Positions 46,511 through 56,213 of a DNA stretch of 64,000 bases are shown one piece after another. The notes beneath the pieces are model-generated. The model was not told the origin of the DNA and did not search any database. It saw nothing but the letters and a program-made list of their open reading frames with translations. Made by a program: the position numbers and the translations under genes. Origin of the DNA: Pohlia nutans (lineage: Eukaryota > Streptophyta > Bryopsida > Bryales > Mniaceae); assembly GCA_022496805.1 (NCBI GenBank), contig CM040085.1, positions 48,265,811-48,329,810 on the forward strand, in the 5' to 3' direction. Numbering within the stretch: position 1 is the first letter of the stretch; the number at the start of each line of letters is the position of its first letter.

Positions 46511-47327
46511 TGAAAATTAATTTAAAAATTAAAAATTAAAATCTTAATTAAAATGTAATTTATATGAATTTTGAAAGTGAAAAGTTAATTATATCTCATT
46601 GGTGCTATATAGGTGGTGGTTTTTCCAACACAAAATGTATCATGAATTGCATCTTAATGTTCCGATTCCGCCCACTTATAAAAGCCTTTTAATCGAATGA
46701 CAAGTGGCCGGTTTTAGGTTCCTTGAAGATTGCAAATGGTTAAATGTAGGTTCCTTGGGTGGTGGTTGTAGAGGACACCTATAGGTCAGAATGGAGTTTG
46801 ACGCTTTCAAGTGCCTCCATCTTACATGATGTAACAAGCTCATACTTTGGTTGTTCACTTTACAAGTACTCTACAATAGAGTAACATAATGATTGTCATT
46901 TTTTCATTAAAACAAAACAAATAAAAATAAAATCTGCCTTTTTTGAAAAGGCCCCAACGGCACATAAATGGTCTCCTATCCACCAAATTTGGTAAATATC
47001 TTTTTTTATGCGTTAATTTCATGTGTGCCAATTTTTGTGGCCTAAAGATTTACCAAAATAGAATTATTGCAAATTTACCAATGAATAATTGTTTTTAGGG
47101 TCATCAAGTTAATATTGATGAAAATATGACACCTAGTGCTTCTAAAATCTAATTTTCCATCATGCGTAATCCTCTAATCTAATCACTTCCCAAAAATATC
47201 AGCCACATGCCAATATGAAGCTGCATACTTGTTTCATGACCATTTAAAGTTCATGTTTGAAAATCGCAGCATTATGTACACATGTGTATTAGTTAGTAAT
47301 TTTGCAATAATTGTGTTTGGATAATAT
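46511..47327. other. AT-rich intergenic, no gene seen
   Basis: No domain, tRNA or clear repeat recognised. Confidence 0.4.
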
Positions 47328-47401
47328 TCTAGGTCACCAAACTTGGCACACATGTTCTTTCATGAGTGGATTACATGTATGCCAAGTTTGGTGACCTATA
47401 G
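47328..47401. repeat. 74-bp hairpin
   Basis: 'AGGTCACCAAACTTGGCA' ... 'ACATG' pairs with 'CATGTATGCCAAGTTTGG' 'TGACCT'. Stem about 24 bp, loop about 20 bases. Confidence 0.75.
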
Positions 47402-48093
47402 AATTATGAAGCATATACCACCGCTTGAACATGAAGCAATTTTGGGCCAAATTTGGCATATAGAAAATGCGCGGTTTATGAAATAATGCCAATTTGCCAA
47501 CTTTTAGGCCTCTTTTTAAATAAAAAAATCATATCCAATACACAATAGCTTGTAAGGATCCAAATTTTTGGTACAAAGTAAAAGTTGCAGTAAGGAACAA
47601 TATGGTGTCACAGAAAAGATGGTATTCCTATGTATTTTCTATGTTCGCATGCTATTTAAAGTTAAAATATTAAAGCCAAAATGTAGATACAGTATATAAT
47701 AATTAATCAATCAATTTTTATCACTTTTTGTGACACCATGTTGTTCTTTACTGCAAAAATATGGTGTCACAAAAAGTGACAAAGGTAGGTCAATTATTGT
47801 ATTATATAATGAAACTAAATTTTGGCTTTAATATTTTAATTTTGAATAGCATGGGGACACAAAATTCATAGGAATACCATTTTTGTGACACCATATTGTT
47901 TGTTACTGCAACTTCTACCTTCTACCAAAAATTTGGATCCTTAGCAGCTATTGTGTAGCGGATATGATTTTTTTTTAAAAGAGGCCTAAAAGTTGGCAAA
48001 TTGGCATTATTTCATAAACCGCGCATCTTCAGTGTGCCAAATTTGGCCCAAAAATGCTTCATGTTCAAGCGGTGGTGCATGCATAATTTCATG
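47402..48093. repeat. 690-bp near-perfect inverted repeat
   Basis: Left-arm segments reappear inverted in the right arm in mirror order: 'ACCACCGCTTGAACATGAAG' / 'CTTCATGTTCAAGCGGTGGT'; 'GCGCGGTTTATGAAATAATG' / 'CATTATTTCATAAACCGCGC'; 'TTAGGCCTCTTTTTAAA' / 'TTTAAAAGAGGCCTAA'; 'GGTGTCACAGAAAAGATGGT' / 'ACCATTTTTGTGACACC'. The centre is near 47745. Non-coding. A foldback DNA element or an inverted duplication; no target duplication identified. Confidence 0.85.
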
Positions 48094-48591
48094 ATCGGCA
48101 AACTATTGTAGTGAGTGTAATAAATATTTTAGTGTGAGGTTGAAAAGAAGGGTTGCAGGACATACTTCCGGGCACTGTACAATCCAATACATTTGTGACT
48201 AGATGTTGACTAAGGACAATGAAGGGATGGCAACAACGACCTGTAAAATGGTCTCTTACAGCGTTTTTTTGTGTGGCTGTATTTGCCAAATTTCTCTATG
48301 AAATACGGCATTTCTCTTTAGTTAAGAATAAAAAGGAGAAAATTTTGAATTTTTTACCAGATTTTCTCTATATTTTATGTGAAAATAGTCAAATTTGTGA
48401 AGAAAACTACCAAAATATGAAGAAATTCTATCAAAATATGATTGTAGGCTCAAGATTTTGCTAGATATTCTTTTCCAATTTTTTTACATCGCCACTTAGG
48501 CTTTAAGGAAAAAAAACACAGAAAAGACATTGGTCACTCATGCAGTGCAAGAACAGTTTAGCAGTTGAATGTGACCATTTGCATGATGTAA

Positions 48592-48956
48592 GAGCAAGCC
48601 CAGCATTTCGTCAGTGTGCACCAAGTCCACATCCAAAGTGGTGTAGAAGAATTAGGAACCTTCCCAGCAACAAACACCAAGCGTGCCTAGAATAGAGGTT
48701 ATCAATTAGTTTTAAACTATTACTTTTGTCACAACTTGGAACAATCATAATGATGGAGAATAAGTTTACTAAAGTTAACTTCATAAAGTGGGAGCATGGT
48801 CTTGTCACAGAGTAGGACAAAGTGCTTGATGTGGAAACCACCTCCGCCATATGGACAGTATTTGGTGTAGAAATATCAAACTCCAAACTAAATGAGGCAC
48901 TTTATCAATCAAAAATAGCGTTGGTGAGTGAAAAGAGGATGTTGCTGGGCCTGCTC
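48592..48956. mobile_element. PIF/Harbinger-type (Tourist) MITE, copy 1
   Basis: 365 bp, left GAGCAAGCCCAGC, right GCTGGGCCTGCTC, flanked by TAA (48589-48591, 48957-48959), the TWA target expected of PIF/Harbinger. Non-coding. Confidence 0.85.
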
Positions 48957-48990
48957 TAAGGTAGGAACGTATGAACACCCAAAAGCATTA

Positions 48991-49386
48991 GAGCATGCCC
49001 AGCAGCAGCAATTTCCTTGACCCAACGTCAAGATAAAGGGCAGTTGCTCCCTTGTTCACCCCAGCAACAGTGACGCCAACCCCAAGATGATGTTCAACGT
49101 CATAAAATTTGATTTCTCCATGCCAAACACTACAGTCTTGGCGGGTGTTTTTTTTCTTGCACTAAACTTAATTAAGAGTTGTGGGGGATCCAGTAGCTAG
49201 CAGTTGACTGACAGCATGATGGGGCACAATTTACAATGCTCTGATAAACATGGAGTAAGGTGCTGGCCACAACAAAATATTGGGTGCTACTAGGACAAGC
49301 ATGCAAACTCCTCCCCCTATGCTCATGTTCCTCCAATTTAAAATGGCGTTGAACCCATGAATTCATCAAAACTGTTGGGCTTGCTC
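48991..49386. mobile_element. PIF/Harbinger-type MITE, copy 2
   Basis: 396 bp, left GAGCATGCCCAGCAGCAG, right TGTTGGGCTTGCTC, flanked by TTA (48988-48990, 49387-49389). Its right TTA is also the left TTA of copy 3. Confidence 0.88.
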
Positions 49387-49389
49387 TTA

Positions 49390-49805
49390 GAGCATGCCCA
49401 GCAGCAGGTGTTTTGGAGGGACCAACGCCAAGATTTGGTGTAGTCATCTCCACTTGCTTCGAAGTATGGCCCAGCAACTACCCACTAACGCTAAAATATA
49501 GTTTTTGGAGTCAAAGTTTGAGGTTTCTCCGCCATCTCCAGAAACTTTGGCGCAAGCAAATTTCTCACACCAAGCAAGCAAAGATGCTCGATCAACAATT
49601 AAATAACGAGCCCAAAGACTATTCACCGGCCCGTGCTTCAAGGTCATCAAGTTACTTTCATAAAATCTTCGTTTTATAAATTGCCTTGGTGTTTGCTCCA
49701 TGAATGTTGTTGGGCTACTTCTTGTATGACATTCCTCTAAGTTAAAAATGGCCCTCAAATTAATGCTTGGCGGACATATTTTCTCTGGAACTGCTGGGCT
49801 TGCTC
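49390..49805. mobile_element. PIF/Harbinger-type MITE, copy 3
   Basis: 416 bp, left GAGCATGCCCAGCAGCAG, right CTGCTGGGCTTGCTC, flanked by TTA (49387-49389, 49806-49808). Abuts copy 2 with only the shared TTA between. Confidence 0.88.
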
Positions 49806-50119
49806 TTACTGATGTATATAAGGTAGGTGCCTAAATGCACTTTATCGGATGTTCACCTCCTTGATCTATCTGTACCAGTTACGAAAAACGATTTAAGAGC
49901 ATTTATGGCAAAAAATTGACCCTTTGTACCGGATTATAACTTTTGTATACAATATCCAAATGACATACTCCCTCTATCCCACAAATACATGGATTTCGAC
50001 TTAAATTTTGTCCCAAAAGAAAAGCTTGATTTCTGATTGTACTCATTCATCGCCAACAATTAAGCTTTGCACATGCTTGACAACTACTTTAGGTCATTGC
50101 AAACAATCTGGCAGCTTAA

Positions 50120-50836
50120 CCCCTAAAAGCCCGAGGGGTGTTGGATAAAACATAGATGTGTTATAATATGTGCCTTTCATATATTTGATGAAGTTTGATT
50201 TAACACACAAAATGTAGGACATCATCTCTACAAATTATCTACATGGTCAAACTTCCAAAAATACTTTAAATATTTTTTTAATGAATTTAAAAGCATTAAC
50301 CTTTGAAAAAATGTATGAATTACAATTTTCACTTTTAGAGTTGAAGATTTAGCATGGTTAGTTAAAATTGGTTTATTTATTGTAAAATTTTAAAAATAAA
50401 AATAAAAATAAACAAAAAAATGATGGAGGGAACATCATTACTTTCTCCAAATAGCAAATTTTTGGTCCGAAATGACCTTAAACTACCCTTGGGGAGTGCT
50501 AGGGGTGCTTCTTAGCACCGGTGAGGTCAAAAGTTCAAATCCCCACACGGTTAAAGTCTCTTCCGCATGATCCACTCTAGTGCAACCTTTGGAGATTATT
50601 CCCCTTGTGTGCCAAAAAAAAAAAAAAAAATAGCAAATTTTATAACACTAAGACAATGTTGAGGTGATTCAATTTGAAAAATTCTCCTTGGTGGAGTTCA
50701 ACTTGGATTGACATAATTCAGATTAAATTGGAAAGCAAATTTGATGTAATATTCTAAAATATTTTTTGTTTTTTCAAAAACTTATTTTGTTTGTTTCAAA
50801 CAACGTCTAAGAAATGGTCTCTTGGGAGCTTAGGGG
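50120..50836. mobile_element. TTAA-flanked piggyBac-like MITE, copy E
   Basis: 717 bp, left CCCCTAAAAGCCCGAGGGG, right CTCTTGGGAGCTTAGGGG, TTAA on both sides (50116-50119, 50837-50840). It lies inside the Stowaway-like element and contains a SINE (50463-50630). The interior aligns with copy H ('AATGTTGAGGTG', 'TTTGAAAAATTCTC', 'CAACTTGGATTG'). Confidence 0.85.
50463..50630 (+). mobile_element. tRNA-derived SINE
   Basis: About 168 bp with a polymerase III B-box-like GTTCAAATCCCC (about 50531) and an upstream 'TTCTTAGCACCGGTGAGGTC' reminiscent of tRNA-related plant SINEs, ending in a run of about 17 A. Flanked by direct repeat TAGCAAATTTT (50452-50462, 50631-50641). The paralogous copy H has the site without insertion. 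No good A box, so the tRNA source is unclear. Confidence 0.8.
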
Positions 50837-51400
50837 TTAATCCATGGATTTTAATCATGTTGATTATGGATTATTGTCATGGGTTTTGATCATGTATAAA
50901 CTTTCTGGGCTGTCAAAATACTCCCTCTAGAGTGAAAGCATGGTAAACCGAACCACTTGTGATCCCTGTGCAGAAGCAACAATGCAGGGTCCAAAATCCA
51001 TTATATTTTATTTTTTTGTGAATTTGTTTTTGTGGATAAAATAAAAGATACAAGGTTTAACAAAGTCTAACCAAAAAAATTGAAAAAAACATGTTCAATT
51101 GAAGTACCTAATAGAACTATGGAGGGCTCTACCAAATTAGAACTTAAATATATGAATTTTTAGTCGTAATTTATGGCCTTTGACCAAGAAAATTGTAATT
51201 TCAGCACTAAGGATGACTGTAATAGTGCAGTTTACCGTGCTTTCACCCTCTAAACTCACTTAATCCATAGAATGATTATTTTGCATCACAATCAACATAC
51301 TCCATTTGTAATCAAGTTTAATCTATGGATTTTAGTGCAAACAACACTTAATCCACGGGTTTCAGTGAAATCCATGTGTTTTTGTAGGATAGAGGAAGTA

Positions 51401-51779
51401 TGTATTATTTGATGAGTTGGAATCTTCTTTGAAAAAATTTGACCTATACTCCTAACGACTAACATCGTTTTCCTACTTCAACCATACTCTAAAGCGATTC
51501 CAAGAGTTCAAAAAACTAGCAGAAGTAACAGAAACTAAAGGTTTGATGATTTTGTGTAATATGGAAACATAGTGGGTTAGTTTGATAGAGTTGATTCGTA
51601 GAATACTCGCAGAGTATAGAATGCTCATTTCCAAGATGAGTAAAGACATTATGGAGAATGCATGTGCTGAGGTACGTTTCCTTCACTTCACTATCCATTT
51701 GTGTTGATTCTTGCATACTTATTTATTTTTTGTGCATTCAAAAATATGTACTAACACTTATGTTGATTAATTGTAGCCA
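51401..51779. other. intergenic before the hAT pseudogene
   Basis: No clear domain. It may include decayed 5' parts of the hAT remnant. Confidence 0.35.
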
Positions 51780-52171
51780 CGCTTAGACATGCTTCTCAAC
51801 CCGTATTTGGTGGTGGAGATGGCAGGCTTGTTTTGCTATTGGAGTGCATCAATTGCCTCGTCGTCTTTGTGCAAAAATAAAATGTTTTTCTATGGGATTC
51901 ATGGCGGCAATGAAGATCTGCCAGAGCCAGCTGAACAACATGTACGAGGATCACAGCACGTCGTTCACTTCAAACAAGTTTTGGACATTCAAAAACTTGT
52001 TGAAGTGCTCGCATGAGCAAGTCCACATACAGTGGTCACTTGATTTAATGATGGCTCCACAATCCTTGCTTTCATGGCCAATGGAGAGCAATACCATATT
52101 GAGCATGCTCACCTGCCCATGGACTGCAACATCTTCACTGGGATTGTGGTGAAGATAAAAGCCAAATGCGC

Positions 52172-52500
52172 AAGTAAAATTTTCAAACTTTGCATGGTTT
52201 GAATTTTTTGTTGTAAGTTTTCCAAACTTTGTTTGGTCTTCATTTTTTGTTGAAAGTTTTGCAAACTTTGCTTGATCTGAATTTTTTTTTAGTGCCTTAT
52301 CCACCTTGCTTAGTCTGAAGTTTTTTTTCTAAGTTTTCAAAACTTTGCTTGGTCTGAATTTTATGTTGTTAGCCTTGCCAAACTTTACTTGGTCTTAATT
52401 TTTGGTTGTTAGCCTTACCAAACTTTGCTTGGTTTGACTTTTTAGTTGTTAGCCTTGCCAAACTTTGTTCAGTCTGAATTTTTGGTTGTTCGAGCGCTTT
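52172..52500. repeat. ~40-bp minisatellite, about 8 degenerate units
   Basis: Units carry 'CAAACTTTGCTTGGTCTGAA' then 'TTTTTGGTTGTTAGCCTTGC'. Lies in the gap (probable intron) of the hAT pseudogene. Confidence 0.85.
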
Positions 52501-52798
52501 AGTTTCGCACATTTTTTAATTTTTTTGGGGACCTTTTCGAGCATCTCTTTAGGATTGCAAGTGTTGTGTCCAAGGTGATTTCAGAGCTGGATCGGCAATT
52601 CCCTGCCCAACAGGTCTTGAACGCCATGGGCAACCTATACCCGTAGTATTGGGTGTCTGGTGACCCGATGGTAAGCTTTCCAATGCACCTTAGGGTGTTG
52701 ATGGATTTTTATAGCGATGGACACATCATTGGTGATAGCCCTGACAAAATCTTAGTACCTGCTGTTGTCGACCGAGAAAAGCTAATTGCATTGCAGGT

Positions 52799-53051
52799 CT
52801 CGGGGAAGTCACTATTTGTATCTTTTTAATATCACATGTGAATAAAGGGTATTTAAAAGTATCCTAAAAAATTAAAGTAATTCTTACTATAATTAGTAAT
52901 ATTTGGAAAATATTCTCATTTTTATTCTTGTGATCAAATTTAGGCATCCCATATTAATGTAATTTTATTTATAAAACTTACCTTCAAAGATTTATTTGGA
53001 CCCTATCTTTGTTTGCACATGGTTACGTAATATTTGGAAGTGACCCCCGAG
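52799..53051. mobile_element. hAT-type MITE, family M1, copy 4
   Basis: 253 bp, ends CTCGGGGAAGTCACT and AGTGACCCCCGAG, in the opposite orientation to copies 2 and 3. Flanking octamers TTGCAGGT and CAATAGGT match at the last 4 of 8 only. It splits the hAT pseudogene. Confidence 0.8.
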
Positions 53052-53420
53052 CAATAGGTTCTATTTACAATGAGCCATTTGGCTTTACAGTTGCCCCTTG
53101 ATGTGAATCTCATCACAAAACTGTGGCGTATGTTGGACGCTGCAACAGCCCTCAACCACAACTTTGGGATTTTTTTAAAGTTGACTGAGATGGCCATAGT
53201 GCACGTCATTGGGAGAGTTGAGGACAAGAGGACGTTCAGTACTATGTCCTTTTTAAAGTCAAAGCTCCGAAATGGTTTGAACAACCATTTGGAGGTTGTA
53301 GTCGGCTTGCTCTCCTAAAAGATCTTCACCCAAGAGTGGGACAACGCTAGGGAAAGAATGCGATATGGCTTGACAATATAGGCACATGTGTTTTTTTTGG
53401 AACAATCGGCCCTTGTTTAA

Positions 53421-54044
53421 CCCCTAAAGTACCGTAAGGCCCCCAGGGGGCTTTTGAATGTAGAAAAGTGCAAATTGGATGAGATTGTTCCAAAGAAGCC
53501 CAAATTTGCGGGGAGAGGACCCTAGCTGTTTTTGCGAGATGGATCCAATGGTTTTTCCCGATCGGAAAATGATGAAGAATTGGATTTTTGGCGAATTCTT
53601 TGAGAAGAGCATTCTTTGAGACTAGCGTCGGGGTTTCACTTTATCATACACTATGATATCTCATTGTTTGGAGACTTCAGAGTCCCATATCTTTTTTTCC
53701 ACACCTCAGAATTTGACGAAAAAATTCCACGTGAGGGTCATGATGTTCTTTACATGTGGTAAAAATTTTAGATGTTTTGGAGCACTTCTAAGCAATCCGA
53801 TTTCAGCATAAGTACGAAGTACCCCCTGCCATAACAATTTCCATCAATCTTCTCAACGGTGGCATTTTCTCAAAAATTGTGCGATCTTGTTGATCTCTTT
53901 TTCATAAACAAGCTATGTAAGTCTTCTTTAGTTTCAACGGTGCCGATCGTGAAAATTACCCCACACTAATAAGAAATTGAGCTTGCTACAAGAGCTACTC
54001 AAGAAAACAGGAGCTAAGCTAAAACACCCCCGGTCCTTTAGGGG
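53421..54044. mobile_element. TTAA-flanked piggyBac-like MITE, copy F
   Basis: 624 bp, left CCCCTAAAGTACCG, right CGGTCCTTTAGGGG, TTAA on both sides (53417-53420, 54045-54048). Non-coding, more G+C than its siblings. Confidence 0.85.
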
Positions 54045-54324
54045 TTAACCACAGCCCATGAGTTAGCTTCTTCGATCCTAGCATAGTTTCAAATTTCCTC
54101 TTGACTTTAGTAGGCAGCAGTTTTTTTGGTGTTTAATGCATGCATGTTAGAATTGGTAGTAGCTACATGCACGCAAGAATTCAAGAGGCCCATTCGCATT
54201 CACGAAGTGATCCAATCCTTTTTTTTCATTTCAATTCATGTGCTTTAGATATCTCTTGCTTGTAGTTTACACATTGATATCTCACTTTTGATATCTCTTG
54301 CTCATTGTTTACACTCTTGACTGT

Positions 54325-54580
54325 TCTCTCATTTGAGCGTCAGAGCTTGTGAATGGGTTTTGCAAGTTCAAGTTTTGCCGTTAGAACGGCCTTGTTACTC
54401 TTCTTTTTGGCATTCTTTGAACATTTTTCATTTGAACATCGGAGAGCGTGTGTGTTTTGCATGTCCAGCTTTTGGCACTCAAAATGTCAAGATACTTCTT
54501 CTTTTGCATTTTTTTTTTTGTTTTCTCATTTGAGCGTCGAAGTGCGCATGTGTGTTTTGCAAGTCTAGGTTTATATGGCG
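54325..54580. repeat. ~100-bp tandem repeat, 3 degenerate units
   Basis: Each unit has 'CATTTGA(G/A)C(G/A)TC(A/G)' followed by '(G/A)TGTGTTTTGCA(A/T)GT'. Short ORFs across it repeat the same phrase and are not taken as genes. Confidence 0.6.
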
Positions 54581-54599
54581 ATTGTAGGTACATGAGTGG

Positions 54600-55627
54600 T
54601 TTTCATGTTTTAATGCATTTGCTGCTCCTATTGTGCTTTTCAATTTTTGTAATGTTTGCCATTTGCCTTAATAAATTGTGTTGAAATCGCCATTTTCGCT
54701 TTCGATTATGAGATTTTTTCAACAATTTGGCACTTAAATTGGGCCCTTATTTGCCACAGTAAGCAATGTATTATACAATCATATCACCATTTAATTCATT
54801 AATTGCATAGTAAAAGACAATTTTGCCATAGTTTTTCACTTGAAAAACTACCCCATCACTTATCACCAATAAAAGGAAAGATAAAATTGCCATAGGTGAA
54901 CTGCCTCGAATCCAGGCCATTACTTCAATACCATAGTACCATAGAAGGGTTGCCACTCCCTTTAATGATATATGTATGTATGTATGTATGCATACATATA
55001 CAATAAAATAAAATAAAAGAGGTTCGTCCCTCTGAAAATGAATTTCTTGATTTTCGTTTCTGAGAAGAAAAAAAATTATTGAAAATGGCCCAAAATGGCT
55101 TAGAAATAGCAAAATATAGCTTAAATAATTTATTCTATTTACGTTTTTTCTCCTGAGTAATTCCTTTTGTTTAATTCTTCTTTTTTTGAATTATTTTTTG
55201 GCGGCCCTGCTACAGTACCACGGTACCAAAAGTGTTGATGTTTTGAAACATAAAGAAACAACATAGCATAATGGAACAATGGGAGCCAACACCCTTTTGC
55301 AATGGGACCACAGTCTAGTTACGATTTGAAACTAAGTTTTCGTGGCAATGAAAGGATAGTCCCAAAATTCATGGAATACAAATGGCATTCTTTCATACTT
55401 AAGAAAGTGGATCTAAGTGAAGATTCTCTTTTGATCTAGTTTTCAAAAGGGTACTCCATTGCACTGCTCTAATAGAATTAACCGAAAAGAAGGACAAATT
55501 TATGTTATGTAAGGTGAGCAGAAGGTGAGTCAAGGACAACCGAATTGACTGGCACAGTTGCCACAGAATCCCAAGATAGAATACACGTTGAACTAGTTTT
55601 GCCGTCAAAAAAACGGTAAAACTAATT
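54600..55627. other. AT-rich intergenic, no gene seen
   Basis: Has a TATG microsatellite (about 54971-54990). No domain recognised in the short ORFs. Confidence 0.4.
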
Positions 55628-55631
55628 TTAA

Positions 55632-56209
55632 CCCTAAATGTCCCAGGGTATCCCTAGAATTGACAGTTAGAGAAAAATCATTATGAAATGCTATTTAGAA
55701 GAATATTTCGGAATTGTTATACAAATGAAAGTTGTAGATATTGAATTTTAGGTTCCATCTATACGGTTAGATTCACCAACGCCATCATTGATATTTTATT
55801 ATAAAATTTCAAAGTTATAATTAAAATTTCCTTCTAAATTTGATTACAAACAAAATATTGATATTTTTTTAGTGAAATTTGTTGGAATGGATTTGAAATG
55901 AGATACTCTTGAAATGGTGATTTTTTGAAAATTTTGTCTTACTTCAATTTATGACCTCATTTTAGCAAGCTCACTTTTGAACTAAAGTCAATGCAATTTT
56001 GGCTTGGTCAACTGCTTGACATACTTCCACAGTTGTAATCTAAAAAAAATATGTACACTAGTAACACCAAATCCAACTGTTAAATAGGACAATAACTTCA
56101 TAAAGTATTTTCAAAAAATTGAATGAGTTTCATCCATGAAGTAATGTGAGTGTAGTGTGAGTTAGAATTTGTTTGTCGTCCAGAAACTGGACACTGGGAC
56201 GTTTAGGGG
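55632..56209. mobile_element. TTAA-flanked piggyBac-like MITE, copy G
   Basis: 578 bp, left CCCTAAATGTCCCAG, right CTGGGACGTTTAGGGG, TTAA on both sides (55628-55631, 56210-56213). Non-coding. Confidence 0.85.
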
Positions 56210-56213
56210 TTAA

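Larger units (their letters stand above)
49969..51398. mobile_element. Stowaway-like (Tc1/mariner) element with nested insertions
   Basis: Left CTCCCTCTATCCCACAAA then TACATGGATTTC; right GAAATCCATG then TGTTTTTGTAGGATAGAGGAAG. The inverted match is about 45 bp. TA on both sides (49967-49968, 51399-51400). The ends resemble the CTCCCTC(T/C)ATCCCA termini well known in plant Stowaway MITEs. Removing the nested TTAA element leaves about 710 bp, non-coding. Confidence 0.8.
51780..53390 (+). pseudogene. hAT-type transposase pseudogene, second copy, with MITE insertion
   Basis: Plus-strand pieces in order: 'KNLLKCSHEQVHIQWSLDL' (about 51970-52045); after a shift 'GSTILAFMANGEQYHIEHAH'; a gap with a minisatellite (52172-52500); 'SKVISELDRQFPAQQVLNAM' (about 52570) with a stop where relatives have Gln in P-Q-Y-W; a MITE at 52799-53051; and the C-terminal dimerisation-like 'EDKRTFSTMSFLKSKLRNGL' (about 53218-53277). 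The C-terminal block is the hAT dimerisation region of the same lineage as the minus-strand copy at 89-1290. Splice-like signals (GTAAAA at 52173, CTCTTTAG near 52552) suggest the gap was an intron. Confidence 0.75.

Noticed and set aside
50485..50560. Intact tRNA gene
   Set aside because: There is a B-box-like motif, but no cloverleaf or good A box, and the unit ends in poly(A) with target duplications, so it is a SINE.
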